NCBI GenBank assembly: GCA_016802295.1
Contig: JAESIW010000166.1
Span: 82,492-146,491, forward strand
Direction of reading: 5' to 3'
Source: Brachionus rotundiformis
Taxonomy: Eukaryota; Rotifera; Eurotatoria; Ploima; Brachionidae
Length of the DNA stretch: 64,000 nucleotides
Shown: positions 54,321 to 64,000 of the stretch, one piece after another
Numbering within the stretch: position 1 is the stretch's first letter
Layout: each line of letters opens with the position of its first letter
Program-made: the position numbers and the translations under genes
Notes under the pieces: model-generated
Seen by the model: the letters and a program-made list of their open reading frames with translations, nothing else
What the model was told of the DNA's origin: nothing
The model's database searches: none

Positions 54321-55977
54321 AAAGAATCGCTTGCAAATAATTAAACGTTAAGAGCGAGAATTTTTTATGTTGCTAGTTTTTGACTGTGTTCTCTCTCTAT
54401 CGGTGTAAGCTGTTGTTAGTGAACGCTTTCGGTTTAGTCAAGTCATGTGACAGTAGATACGTTGGTCGTGCCAGCTATTCAAGTCCGCCCATTTCACAGC
54501 CCACTTTGCCTATCTATGTAGTTACCATGTGTTGCCATTCATTTCCAAGCACCCGTTCACGTTCAGTCTGTCTCATATTATCATAATTAATTTTAGAATC
54601 AATTAACATGGCATGCGCTGACTCTTGGTTAACGCATATCATCCATTCTTTCATTCTCTTGTCGCTTCTTTTCATGCCATTCATTGATTTTGCGCTTTCG
54701 ATCAGCAATCAGATTTTACCAATCATAATTTGATTAGTACTAGTCAATTTAAATAAATGTTAAAACAAATTACATCTACTCTTTTATTTATGTATTATTA
54801 TTTTTTTGAATAATAATTATTTTTAGAATCAAGTCTAGTGCACGTTTGTATTCAGCTGGGAGCATAGCTAGCCTAAGCGAGCCCATTGTGTTCATTTCAG
54901 GTCTAGCAAAGCGTTTTGTGGCCAAATGTTCAACTTTAAATGCAAAAATTTGCCAATTCTCTCTCATTTAGCTTGGATGTTGTAGTCTTTTCGATGGCAC
55001 CCACTCCAGTCAACTTGAGTGTCTATACCCTCACATAGCAATGCTAAGATCTCATGCGCTTAGAAATTAGTTTGTATTTAGCCCCATGTAAACTAAAAGT
55101 CATGAATCAATTCTTGAATTTCTTATTAACCTTAGCTAGTTTGATTTCATTTTGTCTTATCTAGTAGTTTCTATCTAAAGCTTTACTCTTTTGAATAATC
55201 TTATCAAGTATAATTGATTCTCTATTAAAGAAATTATATATCATATATTTATATTTCATATTATTTTTCTCTCTCTGTTTTTGGCTCTCTAATTTGAACT
55301 TCTAATGCACACTTAGGTTTCAATACATGGAGAATATTGACCCTCCTGTCCCATAGTGGACTGCTGTAATTTAATTAAAACTCTATCAAAATCTATCGTC
55401 TGTTTGAGTGAAAAAAGTTCTAACTTTATGTTTCCCCTTGAAATATGTTGAAGCAGCTTTAAATTTTTTCAAATGTCCTTATAGTTGGTTAAGCAAAGTG
55501 TTTAAACGCCGCCTCTGTCTCCTTCACCTAAAGGATTACTGCTAGCATTTTATTTTGAGGAACACACGCCATTTCAATGCTATTTGAAACTATCGAGATA
55601 AAATATTCAACTTTTTAAGTTTTCAGCTTCTTCCATAATCAAGCACCTAACTCTTGAAGGTTTTTATCCCGATTACACTTGGTTCAGATTCCAATACTAG
55701 CTGATGTCTTGAACAATTTATCAACACAAGCTTATTAAAATTCATTCTACCTTGTTTGGCAGTTTATAAAAGTATACATACTTGATTCAGTATATGAGCA
55801 ACTCTTTTATATATTATTTATCTCGAATTTATAGTTAAATAAAGAATTAGTTAAAGAAATCTTTTCATTGTCCCATAATATATTACATTTTACAGCTTTT
55901 ATGTCCTACTCTGATACATTATCTTAATAGCCAAATAAGGCAAAATAAATTTAAATTAGTTGAGCTTAATAAAATAG

Positions 55978-56020
55978 TTAAGACATCAACTACCGATATG
56001 ACATATTCTACTTAATTTTT
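55978..56020 (+). repeat. Short dispersed repeat, copy 3 of 3
   Basis: Reads agacatcaactaccgatatg then acatattctacttaattttt; matches 46084-46130 and, less well, 41551-41585. Confidence 0.4.
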
Positions 56021-57678
56021 GAACTGTTATATCATTCCAAATGATATAATTCCTTAACGTCTGTAAACTTAATTATAACCTACATTCTAATTGTTTTCAT
56101 ATCTATAGCTTTACTATTAGGAGCTTTAGCTCCATACAGATTAAACAATTAAATAAAACATATTATTCTATCTATTATTATTCCGAGTTACAACTTATAA
56201 TATAGGACGAGAACTTAGCTGATCTGATTTGTAACTTTTTACTGAATCCTCATTCTTATTCTGATTCCATATGTTTAAACTATTCAATTTTATCTATTTT
56301 TTAGCCTATAAAAATTGTTTCATTGTCCCAAATTACTTATACAGATAAAAAAAAATTAATTTAATTTAATTATTATTTTTTATAAATTAAATTATTTGAA
56401 CACTTATTTTTTTCTCTCGTAATATAGAACAAAAAAGTAAATAGAAACTTTTATAGATTTCCAAAAAGTCTAATACCCATGATCAAAAAAAATATATGAC
56501 TGACCAAGAGCTCATTCTAATTAGCTTTTTGATTAATTAACTTTTTTACTACTAAATTTGTTCAATTTTTTAACTATTAAAGTATACTCAACAAAATTTG
56601 GTTAAAATTGGTCCATGCATGTTTTTTTTAACATTAACATCAAATTGCTTCTTAAAACCATCTAAAAGATATCATTTAGGAAGTATCATGAGGCCTAAGC
56701 ATAGGGCCTGAAACCTTTCGCTATTTTCATAAAGAGAGGACTTTTTGATTAAATATTTACTCGGCTTAAAAATAAATAGCCCACTTTGGTAAACCGAAAG
56801 CTTCGTTTTGAAAAGTTAAAAATAAATTTAAAATTAAAATTTTTTATTTCTTGATGGTGTATTTTGACAAGCTGTTCAAGATCATTCAGAGATAAAAAAA
56901 TTAATTCAAGATTATAAATTGATAAATTTATTTTTCATTGATTAGAAGATGAATTGAAGTTAATGACCAAATTTTATGATTAAATTATTTATCAAACATG
57001 AAATATATCTATGCATTACAAATAAAAAAAATTTAAAAAAAAATGTTTTTAAATTTTATCAAGAATATTTTAATAATTAAATTACTAAGTGTATTCTGTC
57101 TTTAAAAATTTATTCAAAGATATATCATAATTTTTAACAACAAATCTATATATATGAAATTTTTCAATTATTCTTATTTTTCAATTTTTCTCATTAATAA
57201 TTAATATATATCAAAATTTTTGATAATAAATTTATAAAAAAAAATTTATTTTTAAAAATTAGATTAATTGTTTAAAAATATTTATAATTATTAAAAATAA
57301 AAAGAAAGAATACAATTTTTAATTTGTTTTGTTTTATTAGCTTAGAAAAGTATAAATAAAAACTCATTTCTCACTAATTAATTAATTAAAATTTGTGCAA
57401 ATTGCTAATTAAATATTTTTGCATTTACCAAGACAATTTCAAAAGCGCTTTTTCTCTAATGAACAGTTAAACCAAGAGTCTCGTTCAAATGACTTGAAAT
57501 AAAATATTTCATCTTAAATTCCAGCTTACCTTCATGTGATTTTAATTACTCTAAAAGCTAAGATAATTAGATAGAGACAATCTTGTGATTTTAGTATCTT
57601 TTTGAAGAAAAAAATTATCATTTATAAAAAAAAAATTAAATTTTTAGAAGAAACCAAGACTGTGGAAAAAAAGCTAAG

Positions 57679-60572
57679 ATGGCTTCTACACCGCCGCCAG
57701 AAACCGACGAACCACAAACCAGCGAAATCGATCTAGGCACCAACATCGACTTGGACCAGAACACGAGCCCGGCGCCTGTGGACGAAAAGCCGGCGCCCTC
57801 GGACGACATGTTCTTCTCGACAATCACCGACCCCGAGCCGCCAAAAAAAGAAGACATGGACGAGCTGTTCCGGCTGAACAAGCCAATGAACGAGGTCAGT
57901 CTAAACGAGGCCGAAGAGGACGACGACCCGTTCTCGTTCTCCAACAAGGACCCGGCACCGCAGCCTGCTAGCAGCGATGTCAACATTCAGCCAGCTCCGG
58001 TCGCCCCACCCGCCAACACAGAAACCAAACAAGAGCCCAAGAGCGACCCAGTTTTGCCAAGTCTGGCCGAGTCTCTCCAAAGCCCCAAGTTGTTCACCAG
58101 AAACATCGAAGAAGACGATGACGAAAAGGACAAGTACTTGGAAATAACATTGAGCGAGCCGCACAAGATTGGTGACGGCATGGGCTCGTACATGGTCTAC
58201 AAGATCACAGTACAAACCAACATTCCCGTATTCAAAAACCAAGAGTTCACTACCAATCGTCGCTTCAGCGACTTTTTGGCACTGTTCGAAAAACTAAAGG
58301 AAAAACACTTGCCAGCAGGTCGCATATTGCCTCCAGCGCCCGAAAAGGACATGCTCGGCATGGCCAAAGTGAAAATGTCCAAAGACTCAGAGACATCGCC
58401 AGTTGACTTTTTGGAAAAGAGACGCGCCGCTTTGCAGCGTTTCTTGCAGCGATTGGCCGCCAACAAGGTGTTCAAATACGACCCGGACTTTCGAGACTTT
58501 CTCGAAATATCCAACGAGTTACCCAAGTCTAGCAACACGTCGGCACTTAGTGGCGCTGGCATGCTCAAAATGTTCAAAAGTGTCACTGACAGTGTGACCA
58601 AAATAGCTGTCAAAATGGAAGAAACTGACCAGGTAGAGTATAAATGCTAAACAAACATGACTGCCATGATAGATAATGATAATTATTTAAATAGCTTAGC
58701 GAAAAATTATCGTTTTACTTACTTCAGTCATTGTGTGTGTCGGGCATTGAGTTTTTTGATGAAGAGTGTGAGGTTAGAACTAAAATGAACACTATTAGTT
58801 AGAACATTTGATCTTTATTGTTAATTATTTGTTTAATTTATTAATTATTTATTAAAAAAAAATTATATGAATAATGCATGGTTTAATGTTATGTTCAATT
58901 TGGTCATTTAGAATTAAGGCTATTTGCCTAAACTAGCATAAAAAAGCTTAGATAAGTGTTTGATGTGTTGTAACTTTTTTGCCATGCTGTCCTGCTCGTA
59001 CCTCTGACTTTGAGCCATATTTGATTTGCCCTTTTTTTACTTCCTATTTACTTCTTATATTTATAAACTTGTATAAATTGATCCTGAAAATATTATGGTA
59101 CTAATTAAATACAACTTGGTTACAAGAAGAGATCAAAAGTACCAAATTTGTTTGGAAAAGAATATAAAAATAAGGCATTATTATTAAAAAACTCATTGAA
59201 AATTGATACCTAAGATAATAATATTAATATATTAATATATTATTAGGCTATTTTAGTCTAGTTTACGCAAAAAATTAAGTCAGAATGATAGTTTGGGTTG
59301 ACCACTGGCTCTATCCTATTTTCAGCTTTTATTTATTTTTTTTTATAAATTTTTTTAAATAAAACATGGCTATTTTGACCAAAAAGGTATGAGTCTTTTA
59401 ATAATAGTAATTTAATAAGCTGATCCCGGATGTGTTTGAAAAAAGATAATATTTATCTAATAATGAATATATTAAGTTAAATTATATTAAAAGAAAGATT
59501 GTTTTGTAATTTTATTTCCGGTTTATTTGAAGCTTAAAAATTGTCTTTTACCCATAATAAAAGACAATAAAAATAAATAAGTTTTAGATAATAATGCCAA
59601 AATTTGATCTTAGTACTAATAACAAGTGTTCAGAAGTCCTAAATAAATTTGAAAACGAATTAAAAATTAATAAATAATATTAACTTATTTTATTATTTAT
59701 TTATCTAATAATAAATATTTTTAGTTTAATTAAAAAAATAGTTTTAATATTTTTTTCCGGTTTATTAATCAACCATTAAGCTATTATTACGCTAGTTTAC
59801 GTAAAAAGCTAAAGATTAGTTTGGCAATAAAAATGATGGCATATATAAAAAATAAAATTTTTATCTTCTAGTGGTTTGATGAAAAGTCCAGACAGATTGA
59901 CAATTTGTATATCCAGTACAAAAAGTTGCATTCTGTAGCCGAATATTTGCACACTTGGAGAAAAGACCTGGCCGCTTCTACCAAAGAATTCTCCAAGACC
60001 ACGGCTATTTTGGCCAATGCAGAAGAGCAACTTAACTTGTCTCGTGCTCTTTCACATCTCGGCGAAGCCTATGAGAAAATTGACCAAATATATGTTGAAC
60101 AGGCCAATTCAGACTACTTTTTATTTGCTGAACTAATCAAGGATTATGTGTGTTTATTCGATAATATCAAAGAGGTGTTCTTCCAGAGGATCAAGATGTT
60201 TGGTATTTGGCAAAGAGCCGAAGAAACTCTAAAAGCCAAGAAGGAGAGCAAGACTAAGTTTGAGACAACGGGCAAATTGGACAAGGTCCCTGCAGCTATG
60301 GCTGAAATAAATGAATGGGAAAGCAAGGTTGCCAAAGCTAAAGAAGAATTCGAACAAATTTCAAAGAATATTAAAGAGGAAATTAAAGCTTTTGATTTAA
60401 ATCGAGCTGTTGAGTTCAGAACACAACTGACCAAATACTTAGAAGCTCTTCTACATAATCAAGAAACGGTACTTATTTTACCTATTTTACTTAAAGCAAA
60501 TTTTTTCTTATTTTTCATTTCTAGATTGTCAAAGTTTGGGAGCAATATTTACCAGAAGTCAAAGCCATTTAA
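57679..60572 (+). CDS. Sorting nexin SNX1/SNX2-type (retromer-associated SNX-BAR)
   Basis: Three exons (57679-58632, 59872-60468, 60525-60572) encode 532 residues. The N-terminus is a disordered acidic, Pro-rich stretch with DPFSF-like motifs. The PX domain (about residues 145-280) starts YLEITLSEPHKIGDGMGSYM and keeps RRFSDFLALFEKL, LPPAPEKD and the RRAALQRFLQRL helix, the PI3P-binding features. A short amphipathic helix (MLKMFKSVTDSVTKIAVKM) leads into the BAR domain from WFDEKSRQIDN to the terminal WEQYLPEVKAI, the usual SNX1/2 ending. Such proteins form the membrane-tubulating dimer for endosome-to-Golgi retrieval. The first exon is markedly GC-richer than the rest. The ATG follows aagctaag at an open leader. 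SNX1 and SNX2 cannot be told apart here. Confidence 0.92.
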
Positions 60573-60903
60573 AATATTTGGAATTTTTTTTTAGTTATTT
60601 TTAATCGTTAATTTATTGAAATAAAATATTAACATTTTACATAAAGATTATGAAATCTTTTTTTCATAAATTAATAAAAATCGTTTTTTTTTTAAGTTTT
60701 TTTCACACAACCATATGTATTTTGGAAAAATTTGCCAACTGACAATAAGTCAGGTGCATAAGGGAATTTTAGAATATTTTTTTTTAAAGATAAATGGTAA
60801 AAATTTATTTTCGACTTTTTTTTTTTAATTACTAAAAATTACTAATAAATCTATTGAAATATTTTAATATTTTTTTTATTTGATTTAATTGCTTAATTAA
60901 AAG
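60573..60903. other. Convergent 3' ends of SNX and POLR3B; no gene seen
   Basis: About 330 bp of AT-rich DNA separating two convergent stop codons. AATAAA-type signals are present on both strands (for example 60620 on plus). Confidence 0.4.
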
Positions 60904-63900
60904 TTAATATTGAGATTTTAGCTTTAATTTTGGAACAATGTTCATTGACTGCATTTCTTGGAATAACAATTTGCAAGCATATGGTATCTTCAAGGAAGAC
61001 ACATTGGAAGAGGACTGGCAAAAATGACACCAGCCCGAATATCCCAACAGGCCACAATTATTGCACAAATCGACCTCAAACTGGTCACTGGAAATCATCA
61101 ATCTTTCCATTAGCAGCATACTTTTAAAATTAAATTTTATTTAAATAATTTTGGCTCAATTGGTTTATCGGACCATTTAATTAATTAAAAAAAGTATCTT
61201 TAATCAAGATGGTATGACATTGCAAAAAAATGTCTTGTTACCTTGCACCATATCCGATCAAGCAGTCACGCTCCATTTCTCCAAGTCTGAGTCCACCATC
61301 TCTTGACCTACCCTCAGTAGGCTGCCTGGTTAGAACAGCTCGCGGTCCCCTCGCTCTGGCATGCATCTTATCTTGCACCATGTGCTTTAATTTTTGATAA
61401 AAAATAGGTCCAAAATATATATAAGCACTTAGTGGTTCGCCAGTGATACCAGAAGTTATAAAGTCCTTGCCTAAATAATTATATCCATGTTTGATCAATA
61501 GGTTTGATATGTCTTGGATTTTGTCTCCGCCAAAAGCAGTTCCATAGTGAAATTTTCCCTCTAAAACTCCAGCTTTGCCGCCCACCAATTCCAACAACTT
61601 GCCTACAGTCATTCTAGACGGGTAGCCATGCGGATTCATGATAATATCCGGACAAATACCACTTTCTGTAAAAGGCATATTTTCCTGGTCCACAATCAAA
61701 CCAACCACTCCTTTTTGACCATGACGACTGCTAAATTTATCTCCTATCTCTGGTCTTCTAGTCTGTCTCATAAGCAATTTTATCAAGAAGGCATCGTCAT
61801 TATTGCTTGTTATCATAACCTTTTCCACACTTGCCTCTACCGGGTTACGGTAAATCAGCGGTGTTTCGCGCATTTCAACCTTGTTTTCAACAGCAGCTTG
61901 GCCAGGTGTTGTTTTGGCCATGGCTTCAGTTACTAATGGTGAGTATTTATTGACCAATACTTGTTTATTGTCAACTCGTTCGCCAGGACCTGCGATGCCA
62001 TCTGTGTCCAGTATTTCGTGTCTCCAAATGGGCTTTTTGGTTTTTGCATCCAACATTGGACCCATAACTTTGTCATAAGACTGGTTTGTGTATCTTTTGA
62101 GAGAAATGACTTGTTTTTTATGAATTAAGCATCGACCAAAGCCTCGGTCAATCGATGCTTTGTTCAAAATGAGAGCATCTTCAATGTCATAGCCAGAGTA
62201 GCTCATCACAGCAACAATGGCATTTTGGCCAGCTGACAACTTTTCAAAATTAATCAACTCAATTGTTCTTGTCTTGACCATTGGCTTTTGAGGATAGGCC
62301 AACGAGTACAAAAGAGTGTCTATGCGATTTTGTTGATTAAAACCAGTGGTACCCATGGCTTGTTTGCCCATGGCACATTGGTATGTGTTCCGGGGTGATT
62401 GATTGTGATGCGGATATGGAATTAGGCCAGCACAGACTCCCAATAGTGTAAATGGCTCAATTTCAAGATGAGTTGTTTTTTGGCAAATGTCTTTTTCGTA
62501 TACGGCTATATGGGCATCACTTTCCTCATTTACATCCAAATACTCAATTATGCCATTCTTAAGAAAGTAGTCAAAGTTCTTTACGCCCAAGTTAAGCTCA
62601 TTGACATGTTCCTGGGTTAGTTTGGGAAGGCCGTTCTCGACTATGATATAAGGCCGACACAGACGACCACCGTCGGATGATATGTATACGCATCGGTGCG
62701 TATGTGACACAAACACGGACACAAATTCACTTATGTAGCGCTTTCGGCGCAGCAGCTTCAGAGTTTTGGTAAAATTTTCCTGGTCCTTTATCATGCCTAT
62801 TATGTTACCATTTATGAAAACAATGTAATTTTGTCTATTGCTTATCTCCAAGCCGGACAATGCGTGGCAATCTTCCACGCCCAAGTTGAATACCAGCCGA
62901 ATAAGCTGCTTTTCTTCTACATCTGTGGTTATGTGGGTCATTAGAGCTAGATTTTTTACCAAACCACAAGCCTCGCCTTCGGGCGTATCCGAGGGACACA
63001 GCATGCCCCATTGGGACGGCTGCAACGAACGTGGACCAGACACTTTACGTGTTTTTTCAAACTAGATATATCAAATATTATAACAATATAAATATTAAAT
63101 TAAGCTTTAAAATATTTAAATTAATTTTTAAGTAAATAATTAAAATTTTTTAAACTTTTTAATAAACTTTTATCTATTATGACAAGATTTTTTGTTTCAT
63201 GAATACATTTTTTATTTTAATTTGAAATTTTATCAAAATTTAAAAATTGAAATTAAATAAATTAAAATTGTTTAAAAATTGGACTATTAAATTAACTATT
63301 AATTAAATGATTGAAATTAAATAAATCATTGAAAAAAATAGCATTTTTTAAATTAAAAAAATTATTCAAATTAATTAATGAAATTAAAATCTTGTCAAAT
63401 TTATCTATTTTTTATCTATTCAATCAAAGGAGATAATTTTTTTATATTTTTTACCTGACTGCTTATTCTGGTCATCATGCCAAGGCAAGCAATATAAGAC
63501 AATCTAGACAGGACATGTGTTATGCCCTGGCGTTCCATTTTAAAGCGCTTAATTATCCAATTTCCGGTTGATATGGCATTTATCAGGCCATTGGTGATCA
63601 AGTCTTGCCTTATGTGTTTGACAATGTCAAATTGTGCTGCACGCTGCTTTGGTATTGTTTTCTCAGCTATGCTCTGGAGCTCCGAGTTGAACCTCTTGAA
63701 CAAGTCTTCGAATAGGAGCGAAATCAATTGACCGGCCAGTTCCAGCCTCTTGTTGCCATAGTAATCTCTGTCATCGACACTTATTTTGCCCAATTTTGCC
63801 AATATGGTGCGTCTAATCATCACAGCTATGTAAATAGCCTTCATTTTCAAGTTATTCTCAGTGACAGGCACATGGGCGACTATAATTTTGGTCAATAGAT

Positions 63901-64000
63901 CGCGTCCTTCTTGTGCCTTGGTCTTTTTAAAGGCTTCGTCATTTTTTTTGGACGACATTGTCTTTACCTTGCCACCAATGAAAGTAAAAGCTTGCTGTTG
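60904..64000 (-). CDS. POLR3B: RNA polymerase III second-largest subunit RPC2 (POLR3B), N-terminus outside window
   Basis: Catalytic-core subunit of RNA polymerase III, which makes tRNA, 5S and other small RNAs. Exons in the window: 64000-63455 (continuing beyond the edge), 63061-61242, 61120-60904, totalling 860 residues against about 1130 in human RPC2. Near-verbatim family blocks: VDDRDYYGNKRLELAGQL, IPKQRAAQFDIVKHIRQD, MMTRISSQ|FEKTRKVSGPRS, QPSQWGMLCPSDTPEGEACG, SYSGYDIEDALILNKASIDR, GDKFSSRHGQKGVVGLIV, and RQPTEGRSRDGGLRLGEMER. The C-terminal zinc site CNNC...WCHFC is present. RPC2-specific wording (KTRKVSGPRS, TLKRYTNQ-like) separates it from RPB2 and RPA2. An additional AG|T join before MLLMERLMISS is canonical. 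Nothing suggests inactivation. Confidence 0.96.

Larger units (their letters stand above)
54187..57678. other. 3.5 kb gene-free region upstream of DEAF1-like gene and SNX gene
   Basis: The divergent promoters of the DEAF1-like gene (minus) and the sorting nexin (plus) should lie at its ends. It contains GT- and GA-rich simple repeats (54255-54320) and one dispersed repeat (55978-56020). 54480-55100 is less AT-rich than the rest but has no protein-like frame. No tRNA or transposon is recognised. Confidence 0.4.

Noticed and set aside
57901..58242. Minus-strand frame opposite the SNX first exon
   Set aside because: GC-rich codons of the sorting nexin leave the reverse strand open by chance; the PX-domain match on the plus strand is clear.
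47926..60572. Functional cluster of endosomal genes (WDR91 and the sorting nexin)
   Set aside because: Both act on endosomal membranes, but a DEAF1-like gene and gene-free DNA lie between them and there is no shared promoter or orientation; proximity is probably chance.
1..64000. CRISPR arrays, bacterial operons or viral genes
   Set aside because: No regularly spaced repeats, Shine-Dalgarno-led operons or viral structural or replication genes are seen; all recognised genes are metazoan with introns or metazoan domain structure.

Overview
The window is a compact, very AT-rich animal nuclear locus. Genes are split by short GT-AG introns (many 50-80 bp), and the protein set is metazoan: BK channel, SLC9-type Na+/H+ exchanger, ULK kinase, a peptide GPCR, DEAF1-type SAND factor, WDR91, SNX1/2, ZFAND4, RNA polymerase III RPC2 and CYP3-clan P450s. 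Base composition, tiny introns and local duplication fit a small spiralian or protostome invertebrate; a monogonont rotifer of the Brachionus kind is my best guess, which is inference. Exon joins were worked out by hand from splice signals, reading phase and remembered family conservation.

Layout. 1-6.4 kb (+): the 3' two thirds of a slowpoke/BK channel gene, with an intronless DUF229-family gene on the same strand inside its 2.3 kb intron. 6.9-13.8 kb: a large imperfect inverted repeat (arms about 1.8 and 1.5 kb) around a single-exon Ly6/three-finger gene (-); the left arm carries a 237 bp hairpin MITE. 14.4-17.1 kb (-): Na+/H+ exchanger. 18.1-27.3 kb: two virtually identical uracil phosphoribosyltransferase-like genes (+) 5.85 kb apart, each followed tail-to-tail by an arrestin-domain gene (-), with a ULK kinase gene (-) between them that hosts a tRNA-Arg in an intron, and a small chitin-binding secreted protein. 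A run of N (18150-18552) abuts the first UPRT copy and is probably an assembly artefact. 28.2-35.5 kb (-): three tandem CYP3-clan P450 genes with mosaic similarity. 35.7-37.8 kb (-): a small unknown gene and a neuropeptide-type GPCR. 37.8-41 kb: gene-free AT-rich DNA. 41-47.2 kb (-): ZFAND4 (ubiquitin-like plus AN1 finger), whose 2.9 kb intron has collected LINE tails and a possible MULE remnant; a tRNA-derived SINE lies just downstream. 47.9-50.3 kb (-): WDR91. 51-52.6 kb: LINE-like debris. 52.9-54.2 kb (-): DEAF1-like SAND protein. 54.2-57.7 kb: gene-free. 57.7-60.6 kb (+): SNX1/SNX2-type sorting nexin. 60.9-64.0 kb (-): RPC2 (POLR3B), running off the right edge.

The genes do not form one pathway. 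WDR91 and SNX1/2 both act on endosomal phosphoinositide membranes and ULK acts in autophagy, but nothing shows that their proximity matters. The most notable features are structural: the giant inverted repeat with a gene in its loop, the near-perfect UPRT duplication beside a questionable gap, the gene-conversion mosaic and paralog-specific intron in the P450 cluster, the nested gene in the BK intron, and a roughly 63-79 bp element shared by the upstream regions of ZFAND4 and WDR91.
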